Shown piece after piece: positions 24,300 to 36,721 of a stretch of DNA of 64,000 nt (position 1 is its first letter; every line of letters starts with the position of its first letter). The translations under genes and the position numbers were made by a program. Under the pieces are notes generated by a model. It saw nothing but the letters and a program-made list of their open reading frames with translations, ran no database searches and was not told the DNA's origin. The stretch comes from Euptelea pleiosperma (Eukaryota; Streptophyta; Magnoliopsida; Ranunculales; Eupteleaceae): assembly GCA_035048495.1 (NCBI GenBank), contig CM068540.1, positions 15,856,829 to 15,920,828 of the forward strand, read 5' to 3'.

Positions 24300-24683
24300 C
24301 ACCCATGATGGAAAAAAAAACAAGGACATGCACAAGAAACACAAGATTTTACATGGTTCACCATTAAGGCCTAACTCCACGGGCGATAACGACAAGAGCT
24401 TTTTCACTGTGTGTGAATTAAAAAGTTAAGCCTAGTCCAAAATTAAGAAGAGAAACCCCCACAAAATAGGAAATTATGATATTTCCTAAAAAGAGCATGT
24501 AACAAAAAGATTGGGCTTGGGGCTCCATCCATGAGACCTTTGACATAGGCACACTACCCCCTGCACCCCCAACTAGCTCATCACTACAGAGCTCAACCTG
24601 CGTCTTGATTAGGCGGGCTCCGCCCGCCATCTTAACTTTGCATAGGCCCATATAGAATTTGAGACACCAATTTCACATACAAT
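24300..24683 (-). repeat. Copia B 3' LTR (lower-coordinate copy)
   Basis: Next to it at 24,684-24,700 the minus strand reads CCAAGGTGGAGATTAT, a typical copia polypurine tract, after which the LTR begins TGTATGTGAAATTGG. The homology with the other LTR copy near 57.4 kb covers at least 24,330-24,470. The far end is not defined. Confidence 0.55.
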
Positions 24684-24689
24684 AATCTC

Positions 24690-25377
24690 CACCTTGGCTT
24701 GAATTCTATCAAGCCTTGCCAAAGATCCTCATTGAACTGCCATCTCCATTGCACCTCACAAGGTTTTAAATCAACCATGTAGAATATTAATCAAATCCAA
24801 GCAATGCTCAAACTTGACTGTTGGAAATGGCTTCGTCAACATATCTGCTAGATTATCTTTCATGTTGATCTTCTTTAAGAAAATCTCACCACCTGAAATA
24901 GTTCGATGTATGAAATGATACCGAACGTGAATGTGTTTGGTGCTTGCATGATGAACTTAATTCTTTGCCAAATAGATTGCACTCTATCATAGTACACCTC
25001 AACTCTGCCCTATAAAACACCCAATTCACCAACCAATCCGCAAAGCCACATGGCTTCTTTCACTGCCATGTATTATGTCTTCGTTGTAGACGCTACAATT
25101 GTCAACTGTAACATCAACTCCCAACTCACTAGACAACGTGCTAGTTTTTATACATAGCTTGTTGTGGACCTTCTTTGATCCAAGTCACCTATACAATCAG
25201 CATCCACATACCCAATAACACTATCACGGGTACCACCATCCCTTTGAAAACAAGTCCTACATCTAAAGTATCTCATACGTACCTTAAGATCTACTTCACT
25301 GCTTGCCAATGCTCTTTTATGGATTTTTTGTGTACCTACTAACCACATTAACTGCATGTGAAATATCTAGATGAGTG
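24690..25377 (-). pseudogene. Copia B RNase H / RT C-terminal part
   Basis: The minus strand holds HLDISHAVNVVSRYTKNP next to the copia A junction, then GYVDADCIGDLDQRRSTTSY at 25,160-25,220 (the first aspartate of the copia RNase H), and further on STKHIHVRYHFIHRTISGGE and NMKDNLADMLTKPFP, the family's C-terminal block. Several stops and frameshifts separate these. It is the 3' end of the copia B polyprotein and is directly followed by the polypurine tract and LTR. Confidence 0.8.
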
Positions 25378-25382
25378 CAAAC

Positions 25383-25641
25383 TGAAAACAAACATGGTAC
25401 ATGACTTTCAACACGTTGTTTTTCTTATTTACTTTACTTGTTTTACACTCCAATGTATAACTTTACAATTCTTGATGTTAGCCATTGACATCAGAGATTA
25501 TAATGAATAAGTCTCACACGTAACTAGTATTTTGAATTTTAAAATATACAGATTCAATTCCTAAATCATAGGAGTCGAAAGCTCTATTTGGTTAGCCGTA
25601 GACTTGGATGGATCTTGGTTGTTACCGCTTCGACTATTACA
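25383..25641 (-). repeat. Copia A 3' LTR
   Basis: On the plus strand it starts TGAAAACAAACATGG and ends CTATTACA. In element orientation it is TGTAATAG to GTTTTCA, the standard TG-CA boundaries. It is followed by the RNase H reading frame within 60 bases. Confidence 0.9.
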
Positions 25642-25698
25642 CCCCCTCAAATGCATGGGCTGGACACAAAACATGAGTTTGTTGTTCAACATTTGAAA

Positions 25699-26483
25699 TT
25701 ATGGAGTCAAAATACCCTTTGTAAATATATCTGCCACTTGATCAATCGTATTGATATAGCGAACATCAAGTTCTTTTCTAACTACTTCCTCACATACATA
25801 ATGAAAGTCCACTTCTAGATGCTTAGTTCGAGCATGAAACACGTGGTTTGACGTAAGAGAAATCAAACTAATATTGTCACACAAAATGAAAGGAACCAAG
25901 GAGATAGGGATGCGTAGATCTTGGAAGAGAATACGTAACAAAGAGATTTCTGCTGTAGTATGAGCGAGTTGACGATACTCTGATTCAATGCTCGAACGAG
26001 AGACGGTGGATTGCTTTTTGGCACTCCAAGAAATGGGATTGTAACTCAAATAAATACAATAACCACCTGTAGATAGCCCGTTGACTGGGCTCCCAGCATA
26101 ATCTGCATAGGAAAAGGCTTCAAGTTTTACAGGTCTTGATTGAAAAAGTAACCCATGATCAATTGTTCCTTTCACATAGTTAAGAATTCACTTTACAATA
26201 GTCCAATGTGTAGTTGACGGTTGATGCATAAATTGGCACACTTGATTAACTGAAAAAGCTAAATCAGGATGAGTTAGAGTGAGATGATCACTATTGCCCA
26301 TGAGAAGTATATCATCCATGTAAACTAATAAAAATATTGTCACCCCGACCTATGGTAGTCAGAAAAATGTTGGAATTACCCTCGAGGAGACTGCTTCAAC
26401 CCATAGATGGATTTAAGCAATCGACACACATGGTTAGGGAAATCGACATCTTCAAAACTTTTCGGTTGTCGCATATAGACTTC
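25699..26483 (-). pseudogene. Copia A RT C-terminal part and RNase H
   Basis: From the insertion junction downward the minus strand reads [31 protein letters not shown], then a YMDDILLMGN box carrying the RT catalytic Asp-Asp at about 26,315. It then jumps to HPDLAFSVNQVCQFMHQPS, so about 80 residues expected between these blocks are deleted. The longest frame (26,175-25,699) is the RNase H: YADYAGSPVNGLSTGGYCIY, SWSAKKQSTVSRSSIESEYR and TKHLEVDFHYVCEEV, ending VADIFTKGI. RNase H Asp, Glu and Asp residues are visible. The segment is dead as part of a polyprotein because of the deletion and a stop in the connecting frame. Confidence 0.88.
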
Positions 26484-26697
26484 TAAAATTCTCATTTAAT
26501 TACCACGTTATGTCCTAAAGGGGGGTTAATAAGATAATTTTTAATTTATCTGTGGATTCTATATGGATTAAAAATTAATGATCACACAAGGCGAAAAAAG
26601 ATTGAATAATCAAAATATGAATCATCCATATAACATAGATATGGGAAAATCTGAGACCAAATATACAACATTCACAATCACACGAGAAATAGATTTA

Positions 26698-27613
26698 GGC
26701 TGCATTTATTTTTAACAAATGTGCGAGCATTGACGCCGTTGTGCGCAACTCAGCCAAAAAATATGTGTTTGTTTGCACCAATGTACGCGACTCACAATGT
26801 GCACCAGGGCCCTCAATGTGTGCCAATGCATGTGTTGCAACACTCACCCCCCATGAGAATCGGAACACGCACGAAATTGTGTGTTACAACACGCGCCGTT
26901 ATAATAATATTATTATTAATATTATTATTATTATATATTATAATATTAATATTATATAATACATTATAATAATATTATATAATTTATTATAATATTATTA
27001 TATAATACATTATAATATTAATATATAATATATATTAATATTAATAATATTGATATTATAATAATATTATGTAATAATATAATATAATATAATATATGAT
27101 TATCATATAATAATATAATATGATAATATTATTATATTAATATTATATTATATTAATATAATACATTATTATTAATAATATATTATAATATTAATATTAA
27201 TATAATACATTATAATATTAATATAATATATTATTATTAATATAATATTAATAATATTGATATTATAATAATATTATGTAATAATATAATATAATAATAT
27301 TATATATGATTATCATATAATAATATGATATATTATTATAATTCTATATGTATATCTAGAAACAAAATGTTCAAATCGAGTCCACCTGGCAGTTCAAAAA
27401 TATCAATATACATTTTATATAATGTGATGCGATGCACTGAATCGGGCGCAACATGCACCTTCATTTACGCAAACAAACACATATAATTTATTTCGCGCGT
27501 GATTTATTGAATCCTTCCAAACGCCTAACATTCAAAGTCGTGCGCGTTGAACGTGCGCGGGTTTCGACGCGCGCACCTTCTGAAACACGAGTGAAAAAAA
27601 AACAAATGCAGCC
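26698..27613 (+). mobile_element. PIF/Harbinger-type MITE, copy 1
   Basis: TTA flanks both ends (26,695-26,697 and 27,614-27,616). The terminal repeats are GGCTGCATTTATTTTT and, in reverse complement, GGCTGCATTTGTTTTT. The outer ~200 bases at each end are GC-rich with many TGTGCGCAA, ACGCGCG words; the centre (about 26,895-27,345) is almost pure A and T built from ATTATAATATTA words that are self-complementary. No coding capacity. It lies in the solo LTR. A second, inverted copy lies at 35,295-36,168. Confidence 0.85.
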
Positions 27614-27838
27614 TTATAGTGGTTCGGTGACTCCACACCTACGTCCACTGTCTAATAGTCAACATAAGTAATATTATATTATTTTAATCATATATTATAA
27701 TATATCCAATCGAAATTCATAATCAACCAACTAAGATAATACTTAGTCTTAATTTAACGAGAATTACTTTTCGCTCACTTAGAGAGTCAGACTAGGCCCG
27801 TAGTATTTTAGAGAAACGGATTTCTCAAGGATTCCACA

Positions 27839-28752
27839 TAGGGTTGTAACTCGGGCGAGTTGGGTCGGGTTTGAGGTCAACCCGAGCCCAACCCAAGGTC
27901 GGGCCCTGATTTTCCAGCCCATACCCAACCCAATCGGGTTGGTCGGGTTGATCGGGTTAGTACTTTGTAACAAGACGTCGTTGGAAATTGCAATAAAGAA
28001 GATGGTGTCCACATTGGAACAAAGAAGGGAGAGGGAGAAGAGAGTAAGAGGAAAAAGATGGTTACACTCTCTCTTGAACTTCACAACAGTAGCCAAGATA
28101 CCGCTTATTTTTATTTTCTGAAGAACAAATAATGATCCACTACGAAGTGGGTACATTGGATAGCAATTAACAAAATGATTGGTTGAATTGAGAAGAACTA
28201 CAGTAAATTGGCCTATAAATCTAAGCCCTCTGAACGTCTGCTAGGAAGTCTTATCCAAGCAAATTCACAATCAAGGGCAGCCCAAACGGCTGAAAAAAAA
28301 ACCCTTTCGAAAATCACAAATCGTTTGATGATTTCTAGCTTAAAAAAGAAAAGAAAAAAACTTTTAAAATAGTAGAAAAGAAACATGTACCAGATACAGA
28401 TGGAATTTTTAAGGAGTCTCGACAAATCTCACAAGGAATAAAACCAAAAGGAGATTCAAGTGTAAAGTTGCAGTGACAGGGCAGAACCCTACGAGAAATG
28501 AGGGGAAAGAAGAGAAGTGATGGTGAAACCCTAAGGTAATAAGATATATAAATTAAGTTTATATAACATATATTTTATACACATAACTATATGTATCGTC
28601 GGGCTCGGGTTGGTCGGATTTCTCAAACTACCAGCTCGAGCCCAACCCGATTTCAATCGGGCTTACAAAACCTAGGCCCGAGCCCAAGTGCTAGAGGGGC
28701 CAACCCAACTCGAGCCTAATGTCAGGTTGAGCCCACCCAAGTTGCAGCCCTA
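27839..28752. mobile_element. Non-autonomous hAT element
   Basis: A 914-bp element is flanked by ATTCCACA (27,831-27,838) and ATTCCACC (28,753-28,760), an 8-bp duplication with one change. The ends are TAGGGTTGTAACTCGGG and, in reverse complement, TAGGGCTGCAACTTGGG. Subterminal regions are rich in CGGGTTGGTCGGG and its complement. The centre (27,965-28,560) is ordinary-composition DNA with no recognised domain; it may be captured sequence. No transposase. Confidence 0.8.
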
Positions 28753-28760
28753 ATTCCACC

Positions 28761-29771
28761 TTTCTCAACTCAATTTGATGAGTACTCACTCATCCACCAA
28801 TAACAAATAATCAAGTTTGATAATTTTGAATTCACTCTAAAAGGTTTGTTCTAAAAGATGCTTACCTTTTGATGAATTTGATAAAATGGAGAATCCTCGG
28901 AGAAGAATTCATCACAGAGAACTCTGCCAAGATAATCTTCTTCTAGGAAGATGATTGCGGGAATCAAAATGCTTGTGCTCTCTTCAAATAGTTAGAGTCT
29001 TCACAAATGATGAACTAGGTTTGCTTAGGTGAAGCTCTCTCAAATTCAAAATCTCTAGACTCAAGAGATGTCAATAAAGAATGGGAGTCAAGATATAACT
29101 TGATTGGTTTCTCTCATTGATGGGTTTAGACTCTAATATATAAGGCTATTCCCAAACAAGAGAAATTGACTTAAAAGAGCCGTTCGAATGACTTAAGTGC
29201 ACCAAAAATCGCACAAGAGATTGAGTCAAAATAAGATCCGAAATAGGTGGGGTCGACCGCACATATTGACTAGTCGACCGCACTCTGATCGGTCGCACAA
29301 TATGGCTGGTCGACTGCTCAAGTCAGAACGAAAAATCTTTCACAGACGGGTCCGGTCGATAGCACCTTTTGACCGATCGGCCGGTCAGAGTTAGTGGACT
29401 CCGGTCACCTACTCAAAATGGTCGGTCGACCGGTCTTCATAGACCTTTGCCGATAAAACCCAGATCAAGATAGCTTTCAAACAATACTAAAAATATCCAA
29501 TGGACATCTAGGGTCAAATTTAACCACTGGCAATGCGTGGTGCACCATTAGATGTACACAAATAACCTCAACACAAGATTATTGATAGTTAAACGTTCGT
29601 TGAGGGAGAATGTACTTTGATCATTCATATCTTCATGCTTGAGCTTGAACACTTGGGTTGGTTTTCTTCAACATTAATTCTTCTTATTGATTTATTGATA
29701 AAGTCCACTTGATCTTTGACACTTCAGTCTTCAGTGAACTCCTAACTCAGCGATTTATATTACAGAAGAAC
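28761..29771 (-). repeat. U3/promoter part of the solo LTR with GTCGACCG repeats
   Basis: Read on the minus strand, this has about ten copies of CGGTCGACC, GGTCGAC and GTCGACCG-like palindromic words (29,245-29,440), followed 100-120 bases later by a TATATATTAGAG box, and then an untranslated leader. Reading frames over the repeats are artefacts. This composition is usual for U3 regions of plant copia LTRs. Confidence 0.55.
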
Positions 29772-31719
29772 TAAGGGCGTGTTTGATTACCAATTTTCCA
29801 GTGGAAAAAGAAAATTTTATCAAAAAATAACATTTTTCAGTGTTTGATTAACATTTTAGGCTTGGAAAATGTTCTTGAGAAAATGAGATTTTCCTGTCCA
29901 AGCCCAAAATTCATTTCCGTTCCTCATAGGTGAGAATTGGTTCCCATGAAAAAGGGGTCCTTATTTTCTCACCTTATTTGGCCCTTTTCCCCGATGAAAA
30001 CTTTTGAAACCTAGTTTACAAAAAAAAAAAAACTCTCTAAAACCTTATCACTCTCTCAAACCCTCTCGATCATTTGCTTCAACAACCCTCTCTCAAACCC
30101 TTTCAATCTCTTGAGCTCTGTCGATCGTCAGCTTCCGCGCACTCTCTCTCACAGGTAAAACCTTAAACCTAGCTCTCTTTTGAATCGGTATGAGAAGTGG
30201 TCTCCACATCTCCTTCCCTTCTTCCTCTTCTCTTTAATTGTGTGCTCCAACTGATGCAAAAGGGTGAGTACTGACAACATAAGTTCATTAATTGCAGACC
30301 TAGGTTCATTTGTCTTCTAATCTAGGTTTTCATTTGCTATTTTTTTTCAATGCATGAAGCAATGCCTAAAAGATTTGGACAATGTTTTAAGTTGCAGAAA
30401 CTATGGCCATTTGTGGCATTACAATGCCAGAATGAGGAAATGGTAATGAATGGGCTATTTTATAAAACACTTCTCAAGAACTCCAAAGTTTCTTTTTTCG
30501 TCATTTTTGTTCAATTTTTTGATGAACTCGTCAACATAATGAATTCTGAAATTCTTGATGAGCTAAAGTTCAAATAAATTAATTTTAATATTGATGAGAA
30601 GGTTGTTCAAGCCTTTACACTTTTCCTAGTTGCCATAATATCCTTGATAAAAGACTACTCCTTCTCTTTCCAGTCTTAACAAAATCAATTCAGATATTTT
30701 AAGAAGGTAGCAGAGTACCTATGATGCTGTTTTTATTATATCTTTTCTATTCTTTTAGTTTTTTTGGGTGTTTGAAATGTGGGAGTTGTTTATCTACCCA
30801 GGCTTGTCTAGTGAATAAATGTGTCATTATCGTATGGGGTAGTATTATTTTATAATGTGAGAAGTGCATTTGATGTGAATGATTACAGGAACATGGCATG
30901 TGCTTTATTTTATTTATGCTGCGTCCACTATTTGGAGGACATCATCTTTTTGTGTAAATCTGTATTTTTTTTGTTTTAATCAGAAGCTTAATAACCCAAT
31001 AAAAAAGTATTATAGCACTGTCGACATAATCATATGACTTGAAACTTGGCTGAAATTATAAATGATCAGTCAAGTTGTGCAAGAGTCTGGTTCATATGAT
31101 CAAGTATGTGTGGTTAGTTCATTTTAGATTACTTGGTTCAACTATCTGATTTTAGATAGTTTATTACCATGATATCCTGTATATTGCAATATTTATTTAT
31201 TATATTCTATAGTTATCTGATTCAAATTTTAGAATTACTTTGCTTTCCTAATGTAACTTCACCCAAAAAATGCAATCTTATGCTAGACGTTTTACTATGT
31301 ATTTTTTTTAGAATGGTGTACTCTAATCAAACCTCTCTCTTTCTGTGGGTTTTATTTGGAACTACTAATATACATTTGTGACATTTTTAAGTACTTCCCT
31401 TAAGACTTAGATTTTACCATTTTCATGACCCATTTTTACTTCCCAAGTGCTAAAGAATTTAGTCCCTTCTAGACTTTTTATATGTATAGTAATCAACCAC
31501 TTTTAAGGAAGAAAAATGTGAATAGATTTATCGCTTACAAATAATAAATATCAGTTTGTCATAGAATTCCATGATAGCATATTTTGTTAATCGATGCTTA
31601 TTCATTGTTATATAGGATGCAGACTTTACAAGATCGTAGGCGAGCAACTGCTACTATGATGGTTTTAATGTCATGTGCGGTCATGTTATATCATTGACGT
31701 AGGAGAAGTATACCACAAT

Positions 31720-32922
31720 CTATCGTGAGAGCTCCTTACCTAAATAGGGATGAGTTGAGTAAAGAAGTTTTAAGAAGAATGTATACCGAGAGTGAGATGC
31801 TAATCTGTACGTGGATATGGGCTAGTTGACCGTTGATTTATTAAGGTCGAGGAATAAGTCGCGATATTTCTACATATGGTAGGACATGATTTACGTAATT
31901 GAAATTCAACATATTCAATTCTTATGATTTGGTCAGACTGTTAGTCATTATTTTCATATAGTACTTAGATCAGTAATAAGTCTTTGCAAGAATATTGTCA
32001 AGCAAACAACCACTTCAAACTCTTCTAGTGACGGAGGAAATGAAAGGAGTTGGCACCATTTCTTTAAGGTTAGCTTGTCTTTTTATTCTTTTTTTTACCT
32101 TACTTCATTATGCATTTTTTAGCTCTGTACTCATAAAACAATGTTTGCTACATCAAATAGGATGATGTGGGCACAATTGATGGAACATACATCAAAGCGA
32201 ATGTTCCTTTAGCTGAACAGGCTAGATACCATAATAGGCGAGGTCTAATATGTCATAATATTTTAGTTGCATGTACCTTTGACATGAAATTGGTATATGT
32301 CCTTGCTAGTTGGGAAGGTTCTGCTCATGATGGTCGATTGTTGAGAGATGTTGTTAGACCTAGAGAAGATAGGTTAATTGTACCTTTCAGTATGTTGAAG
32401 AGTTTTTTCATAGTTCTTTTCATGATATAGATAAGTGAATGCTATATTTTTTTATCTTGATATGCATATATTTAATAGGTAAGTACTATCTTGTTGATGT
32501 TGGATTCCTAAATGTCCTTGGGTTCTTCACACCATATCGTGGCGTGAGTTACCATTTAAAGGATCACGCTAGTCGCACACCTAACAATGCGAGAGAATTA
32601 TACAATTATTGTCGCTCTTCGCTACGGAATGTCGTCAAGGACGATTGGACTATTGAAGAGGAGACTTGCGTACCTTAAGAACAATCCATTCTATAGTATT
32701 GATACATAAATGAAGATTATATTGGCATGCTGTGCTCTACACAATTACATGTGGGTTGACGACCCTGATGACTTATGCAATGACGTCCATGTCCCAAATG
32801 AAGAAAATCATGATAATCTCCCTACAAACGATGAGCATATAGTCATTGATTCTTCTACCTTGTGGAGAGCTAAAAGGGATGCTCTAGTAGAGGTGATGTA
32901 TGAAGAATACCAACAACATTAG
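31720..32922 (+). pseudogene. PIF/Harbinger DDE transposase (HARBI1-like), broken
   Basis: Three exons can be traced: to 32,068, 32,161-32,389 and 32,479-32,922, with introns 32,069-32,160 and 32,390-32,478 (GT-AG). The first part is worn, with several stops, but ends HYFHIVLRSVISLCKNIVKQ. Then come VGTIDGTYIKANVPLAEQAR (first catalytic Asp at about 32,176), ILVACTFDMKLVYVLASWEG, SAHDGRLL, KYYLVDVGFLNVLGFFTPYR (second Asp), YHLKDHA and ELYNYCRSSLRNVV. At that point a short deletion around 32,635-32,642 shifts the frame and removes the position of the catalytic Glu; the conserved LKRRLAYLKNNPFYS continues in another frame, and MKIILACCALHNYM follows from 32,710. It moves TIR elements in its intact form. 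Confidence 0.88.
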
Positions 32923-33242
32923 CTTTTGTAGTGTTTATGTTTTGTGTTTCTAGACTATATCTAAATGTTAATTTTTTAATCTCTGGTTTCATTATTGCAA
33001 AGACATAATTAACTAATGGATATATTCATGTTTATCCTTCTTGTTTTACTTTTTTTGTTATTAGTTGTATCTTTATGTAGGTACTAAATACAAAAAAATT
33101 GGCCATATAATCAATTAAATTACTCTTTTGGATGTATAACTTGGTTGTTATACATGTTTCTAATCATTTTTAATAAAAATGGACAATAAAGCTAAAAGTA
33201 AAAATAACATGTAAAAACTCAACTTCGTTGAAATAGTCGAAT

Positions 33243-34201
33243 GGAGAAGATTATGATAGATGTTAGATGTCTTACTAGAAGAGCACACATTAGGCAGCAA
33301 AGGAGAGAATGGATGGAAGAATGGGGATTTAACGCATGTGTGCAAAGAAATGAAGAATATATTGAAGTTGGATATTTATAACGAACACGTTCGTAATCAT
33401 TTGAAAACAGTAAGAAAAGATTACACGGGTGCTAGAGAACTTATATCTTTGAGCGATTTCGGCCGCGGATGAGATTCCGAAACCCAATGCATGACTGTTG
33501 ATGATGAGGTTTGGGATGTCTATCTACAGGTATTGTGCTAATGTTCATTTATGATTTTTAATGATTAATTATTGCATGCACTCGTTCTAAATTGACTCAT
33601 TTTTACAATTGTTACGCACATCCGAAAAAAAAGAACTTTCGTACGAAGGTTGTCCCATGTTATTATGATTTGGTCGTACTCATTGGAAATGAATAGGCCA
33701 CAGGATCCCGTAATACAAGCGGGCACGAGCTAGATAGTGACATGCATCCGATTGAAGAAATGGGTAGGGGTCGAATGTATTGAGCTTGTAGGTTCAAAGA
33801 ATTTGTTCAATTAGGTGTCTTACATTTGTCTTTGAATATCAAGTGTGGAAGTTGGCTTTAATGATCCAGAGGATGATGCAACTTCTATTAAGAGGCGTGG
33901 ATTAGTGCCAAAGGATTTTCTTCTTCCCACTAGCCTCGCATTATGCCTACTTAGAAACAAAATGGGACGTCAAGTTGATGGCAACATTGAACCAGCGTTT
34001 CTTCTCATGGCACAAGCTGCGGAGAAGCTAGCTGCTACTTTTCAGCCCCTGGATTATGGCCGTCTTAGAGAGGAGCTTCGAAAGATTCTTGATTTGTTTA
34101 AGACAGATCTACTAGATGCACTCGATCTCTTGGGAGATAAGCCAGAAGTCGCAAATATTTTTTACATTGTCGATGATGAGTTGAAGGAAGTAGTTGTTTA
34201 A
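33243..34201 (+). pseudogene. Harbinger ORF1: Myb/SANT-like DNA-binding protein
   Basis: The region at 33,260-33,530 encodes NGWKNGDLTHVCKEMKNILK, then LDIYNEHVRNHLKTVRKDYT. This is the plant Myb/SANT-like trihelix-type domain found in PIF/Harbinger ORF1 and L10-interacting MYB-like proteins. A one-base loss near 33,470 breaks the frame at GFGWDE-like residues. An intron (donor GTATTG at 33,531) leads to AHPKKKNFRTKVVPCYYDL at about 33,617, then a stop. The last frame (33,845-34,201) has no recognised domain and probably mediates contact with the transposase. In PIF elements both proteins are needed for transposition. Same strand as the transposase, 320 bases downstream. Confidence 0.75.
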
Positions 34202-35294
34202 ACGATTGGGAAGACCTCCACAACCATAAGCCACAACCACAGTCATTGGTATGAGATTCATGCCCTTTTTGTTGTTTTTTTAATGCTTTTCTTGTGTGTG
34301 AAACTATGCTCGATGGTAATGATTTTGCATCATCATTATTGTTCATGGTTTTTTCTTCTTTTTCTTTTTTCTACCAAGTATGATGAAAAATATTATATTG
34401 GGATTCATGATGTATTGTTATTGTGCTGGGGTTTAATGGAAGTCTTGTCAATTTTACGTCATATATAAACAGTTAACCTGACTATGAGCATGAACATAAG
34501 TAGTTATTTACGATAACTTATGTATTGTTTATTTTCTGCTCTTAACTACAGATATAGACAAAACATAAGCTAGACATTTATGCAGCATTTGGAGTTTAAT
34601 TTTGTTAATGACAAGATGCCCACAAATGAGGATGCTTTGTCAGGCAACCTGAAAGTTCCTCTGCTGCCAACAAGAGGCCTGCAAATAGAAAAAGCCTCAA
34701 GTTTGGGCTCAGCAAAAAAAATAGAATTATAGTTATTTACCTAGAGGTTGTGATTGTTAGAAAAAAGTGCAAAAAGTGTCTATTTTATTGATAGAAAAGT
34801 GATTGTTATGGCTCTAACTATTTATCTATGACCAGCATGCCCTTAAGTAGTTATTTACCTAGAGGCTTTGATTCTTGTTTTAGTTTGATCTTCTATTTTA
34901 TAACAAGCTTACCTTCTTTCCCCATGCATGTAACTTTATTCTTATTTCACAACTGAAATACCATTTGTTTATGGTCTTGGCTGTGAAAATAGATATTGAC
35001 TGCTCTATCATTTATTCATGTGAATTCTTACTTAAGACCTGAGTTACATCTTTTGAAGACTTTAAATATTTTTGTCAAAAAAATGATCATTTCAGATTAA
35101 TGTCAGGATCATCACAAAAGCATCAATTAAATGAGATAATACTGTCGAATATCATTCACATAGATTCTTAGTGATATAGATTGATAGTTGGACCGAGGTA
35201 TTCTTGTTGCTATTCTCATGCACTACACTACTAAAGTGTTCCTATTGTGCAAAATCTATAGTGCATGTGGAAGTGGTTCCATCTAAATACTTTA

Positions 35295-36168
35295 GGCTCC
35301 ATTTTTTTTTTCACGCGTGTTTTTGGACGTGCACACTTCGAATTCACGCACATTTAATGCTTACTAATTTGAATGTATGATGTTTAGATGAACTCAACAA
35401 ATCACGCGTGAAAGTCAATTATATGCGTTTATTTGTGCAAATGATGGTGGATGTTGCATCTGATTCGATGTATAGCGTTACATTATATAAAATTATACAT
35501 ATACGTTTCCAGACTACCATGTGTACTCGAATATTTTTATACGATTTAGATATACGTATACTATATTATATTATATATATTATTAATATAATATAATATA
35601 ATAGATTTTTATTATATGTTATATATTACATAGTATAATATATATTATAATATATATTTATTATAATAATATATCATATTATTATATGATAATCATATAT
35701 AATATTATAATATTAATATTAGTATAATGATATTATGTTAATATTATAATAATAATAATATTATCATGATATTATTATAATATATTATATAATAATATAA
35801 TTTTAAAATAAGAATATTATTATATAATATTAATAATATTTTTATTATATTATCATATTCATATATAATATTATTATATATAAGATATATAATATAGTAA
35901 AAAATTTTATTTTAATATTGTGTGATGCACCGTACGATGCACTATAAATATGTCTTATGGTACAACGATGCATGTTGTAACACGTAATTTTGTGCGTATT
36001 TCGATTCTCAAGAGGGGTGTGCATGTGTTGAAACACGCGTCTTGGCGCACATTGAGGGTCGTGGTGCATATTGTGAGTTGTGCACATTAGTGCAACCAAA
36101 TACGTTTTTTGGCTGAGTTGCGCACAACAACGTCAATGCACGCACATTTGTAAAAAATAAACGCAGTC
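35295..36168 (-). mobile_element. PIF/Harbinger-type MITE, copy 2, inside the Harbinger element
   Basis: It is inverted relative to copy 1. TTTA flanks both sides (35,291-35,294 and 36,169-36,172), consistent with a TTA duplication. The right end in reverse complement reads GACTGCGTTTATTTTTTACA and continues AAATGTGCGTGCATTGACG, close to copy 1. The centre (about 35,560-35,915) is nearly pure AT, but its sequence and length differ from copy 1. No coding capacity. Confidence 0.82.
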
Positions 36169-36721
36169 TTTAGATTTTTTATAATTTTTTAGTTCTTATT
36201 TGTAATGAACATGTTTTATTTACCAAATCAATCTAATTATCTCACTTCCCAATGGTAACGCTCAGAGGATAACCACATTAGACTGTGTAATTTTTTTTAT
36301 AGAATTGTGAAGAAAAAAAAGAAATTGGGATATTACTTAAATACTTGAAATTAGATTGTCTCAAAGTTTTCAGAATTTATTGTTAGGCTTTGTTTGGTTT
36401 TCAGATTGTCTCAAAGTTTTCACTTTTTGACATACAAATCATTTTTCTGTAGAACTTTTTGTTGATCACTGTACAGAGCCTTAAATTAATTTCTTCATTT
36501 GGAATCATGCTTTTGATTTTTACAACTTTTGTACTAATGACATTCAGTCATTTAAATGCAAGCTTATTTTAAAATATGTCAATGCATAAGAATTAGTAAA
36601 TGTGTGATAGAATTGTGAATCTCTTGCAAGTACATTCACAGTTTTGGAGATATATAGTGCACATTGTGATCTGACCCACCAATGAAATCAAACCTGATTG
36701 AATGCTTTCTACCATTTTAGA

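Noticed and set aside
26721..26969. Cys/His-containing small frames that look like a zinc-binding peptide
   Set aside because: Both overlapping frames lie in the GC-rich arm of a MITE; the mirrored copy at 35.8-36.1 kb has different frames.
26895..27345. AT-rich core as a replication origin or matrix attachment site
   Set aside because: It is the internal part of a MITE and the second copy differs in sequence; no independent support.
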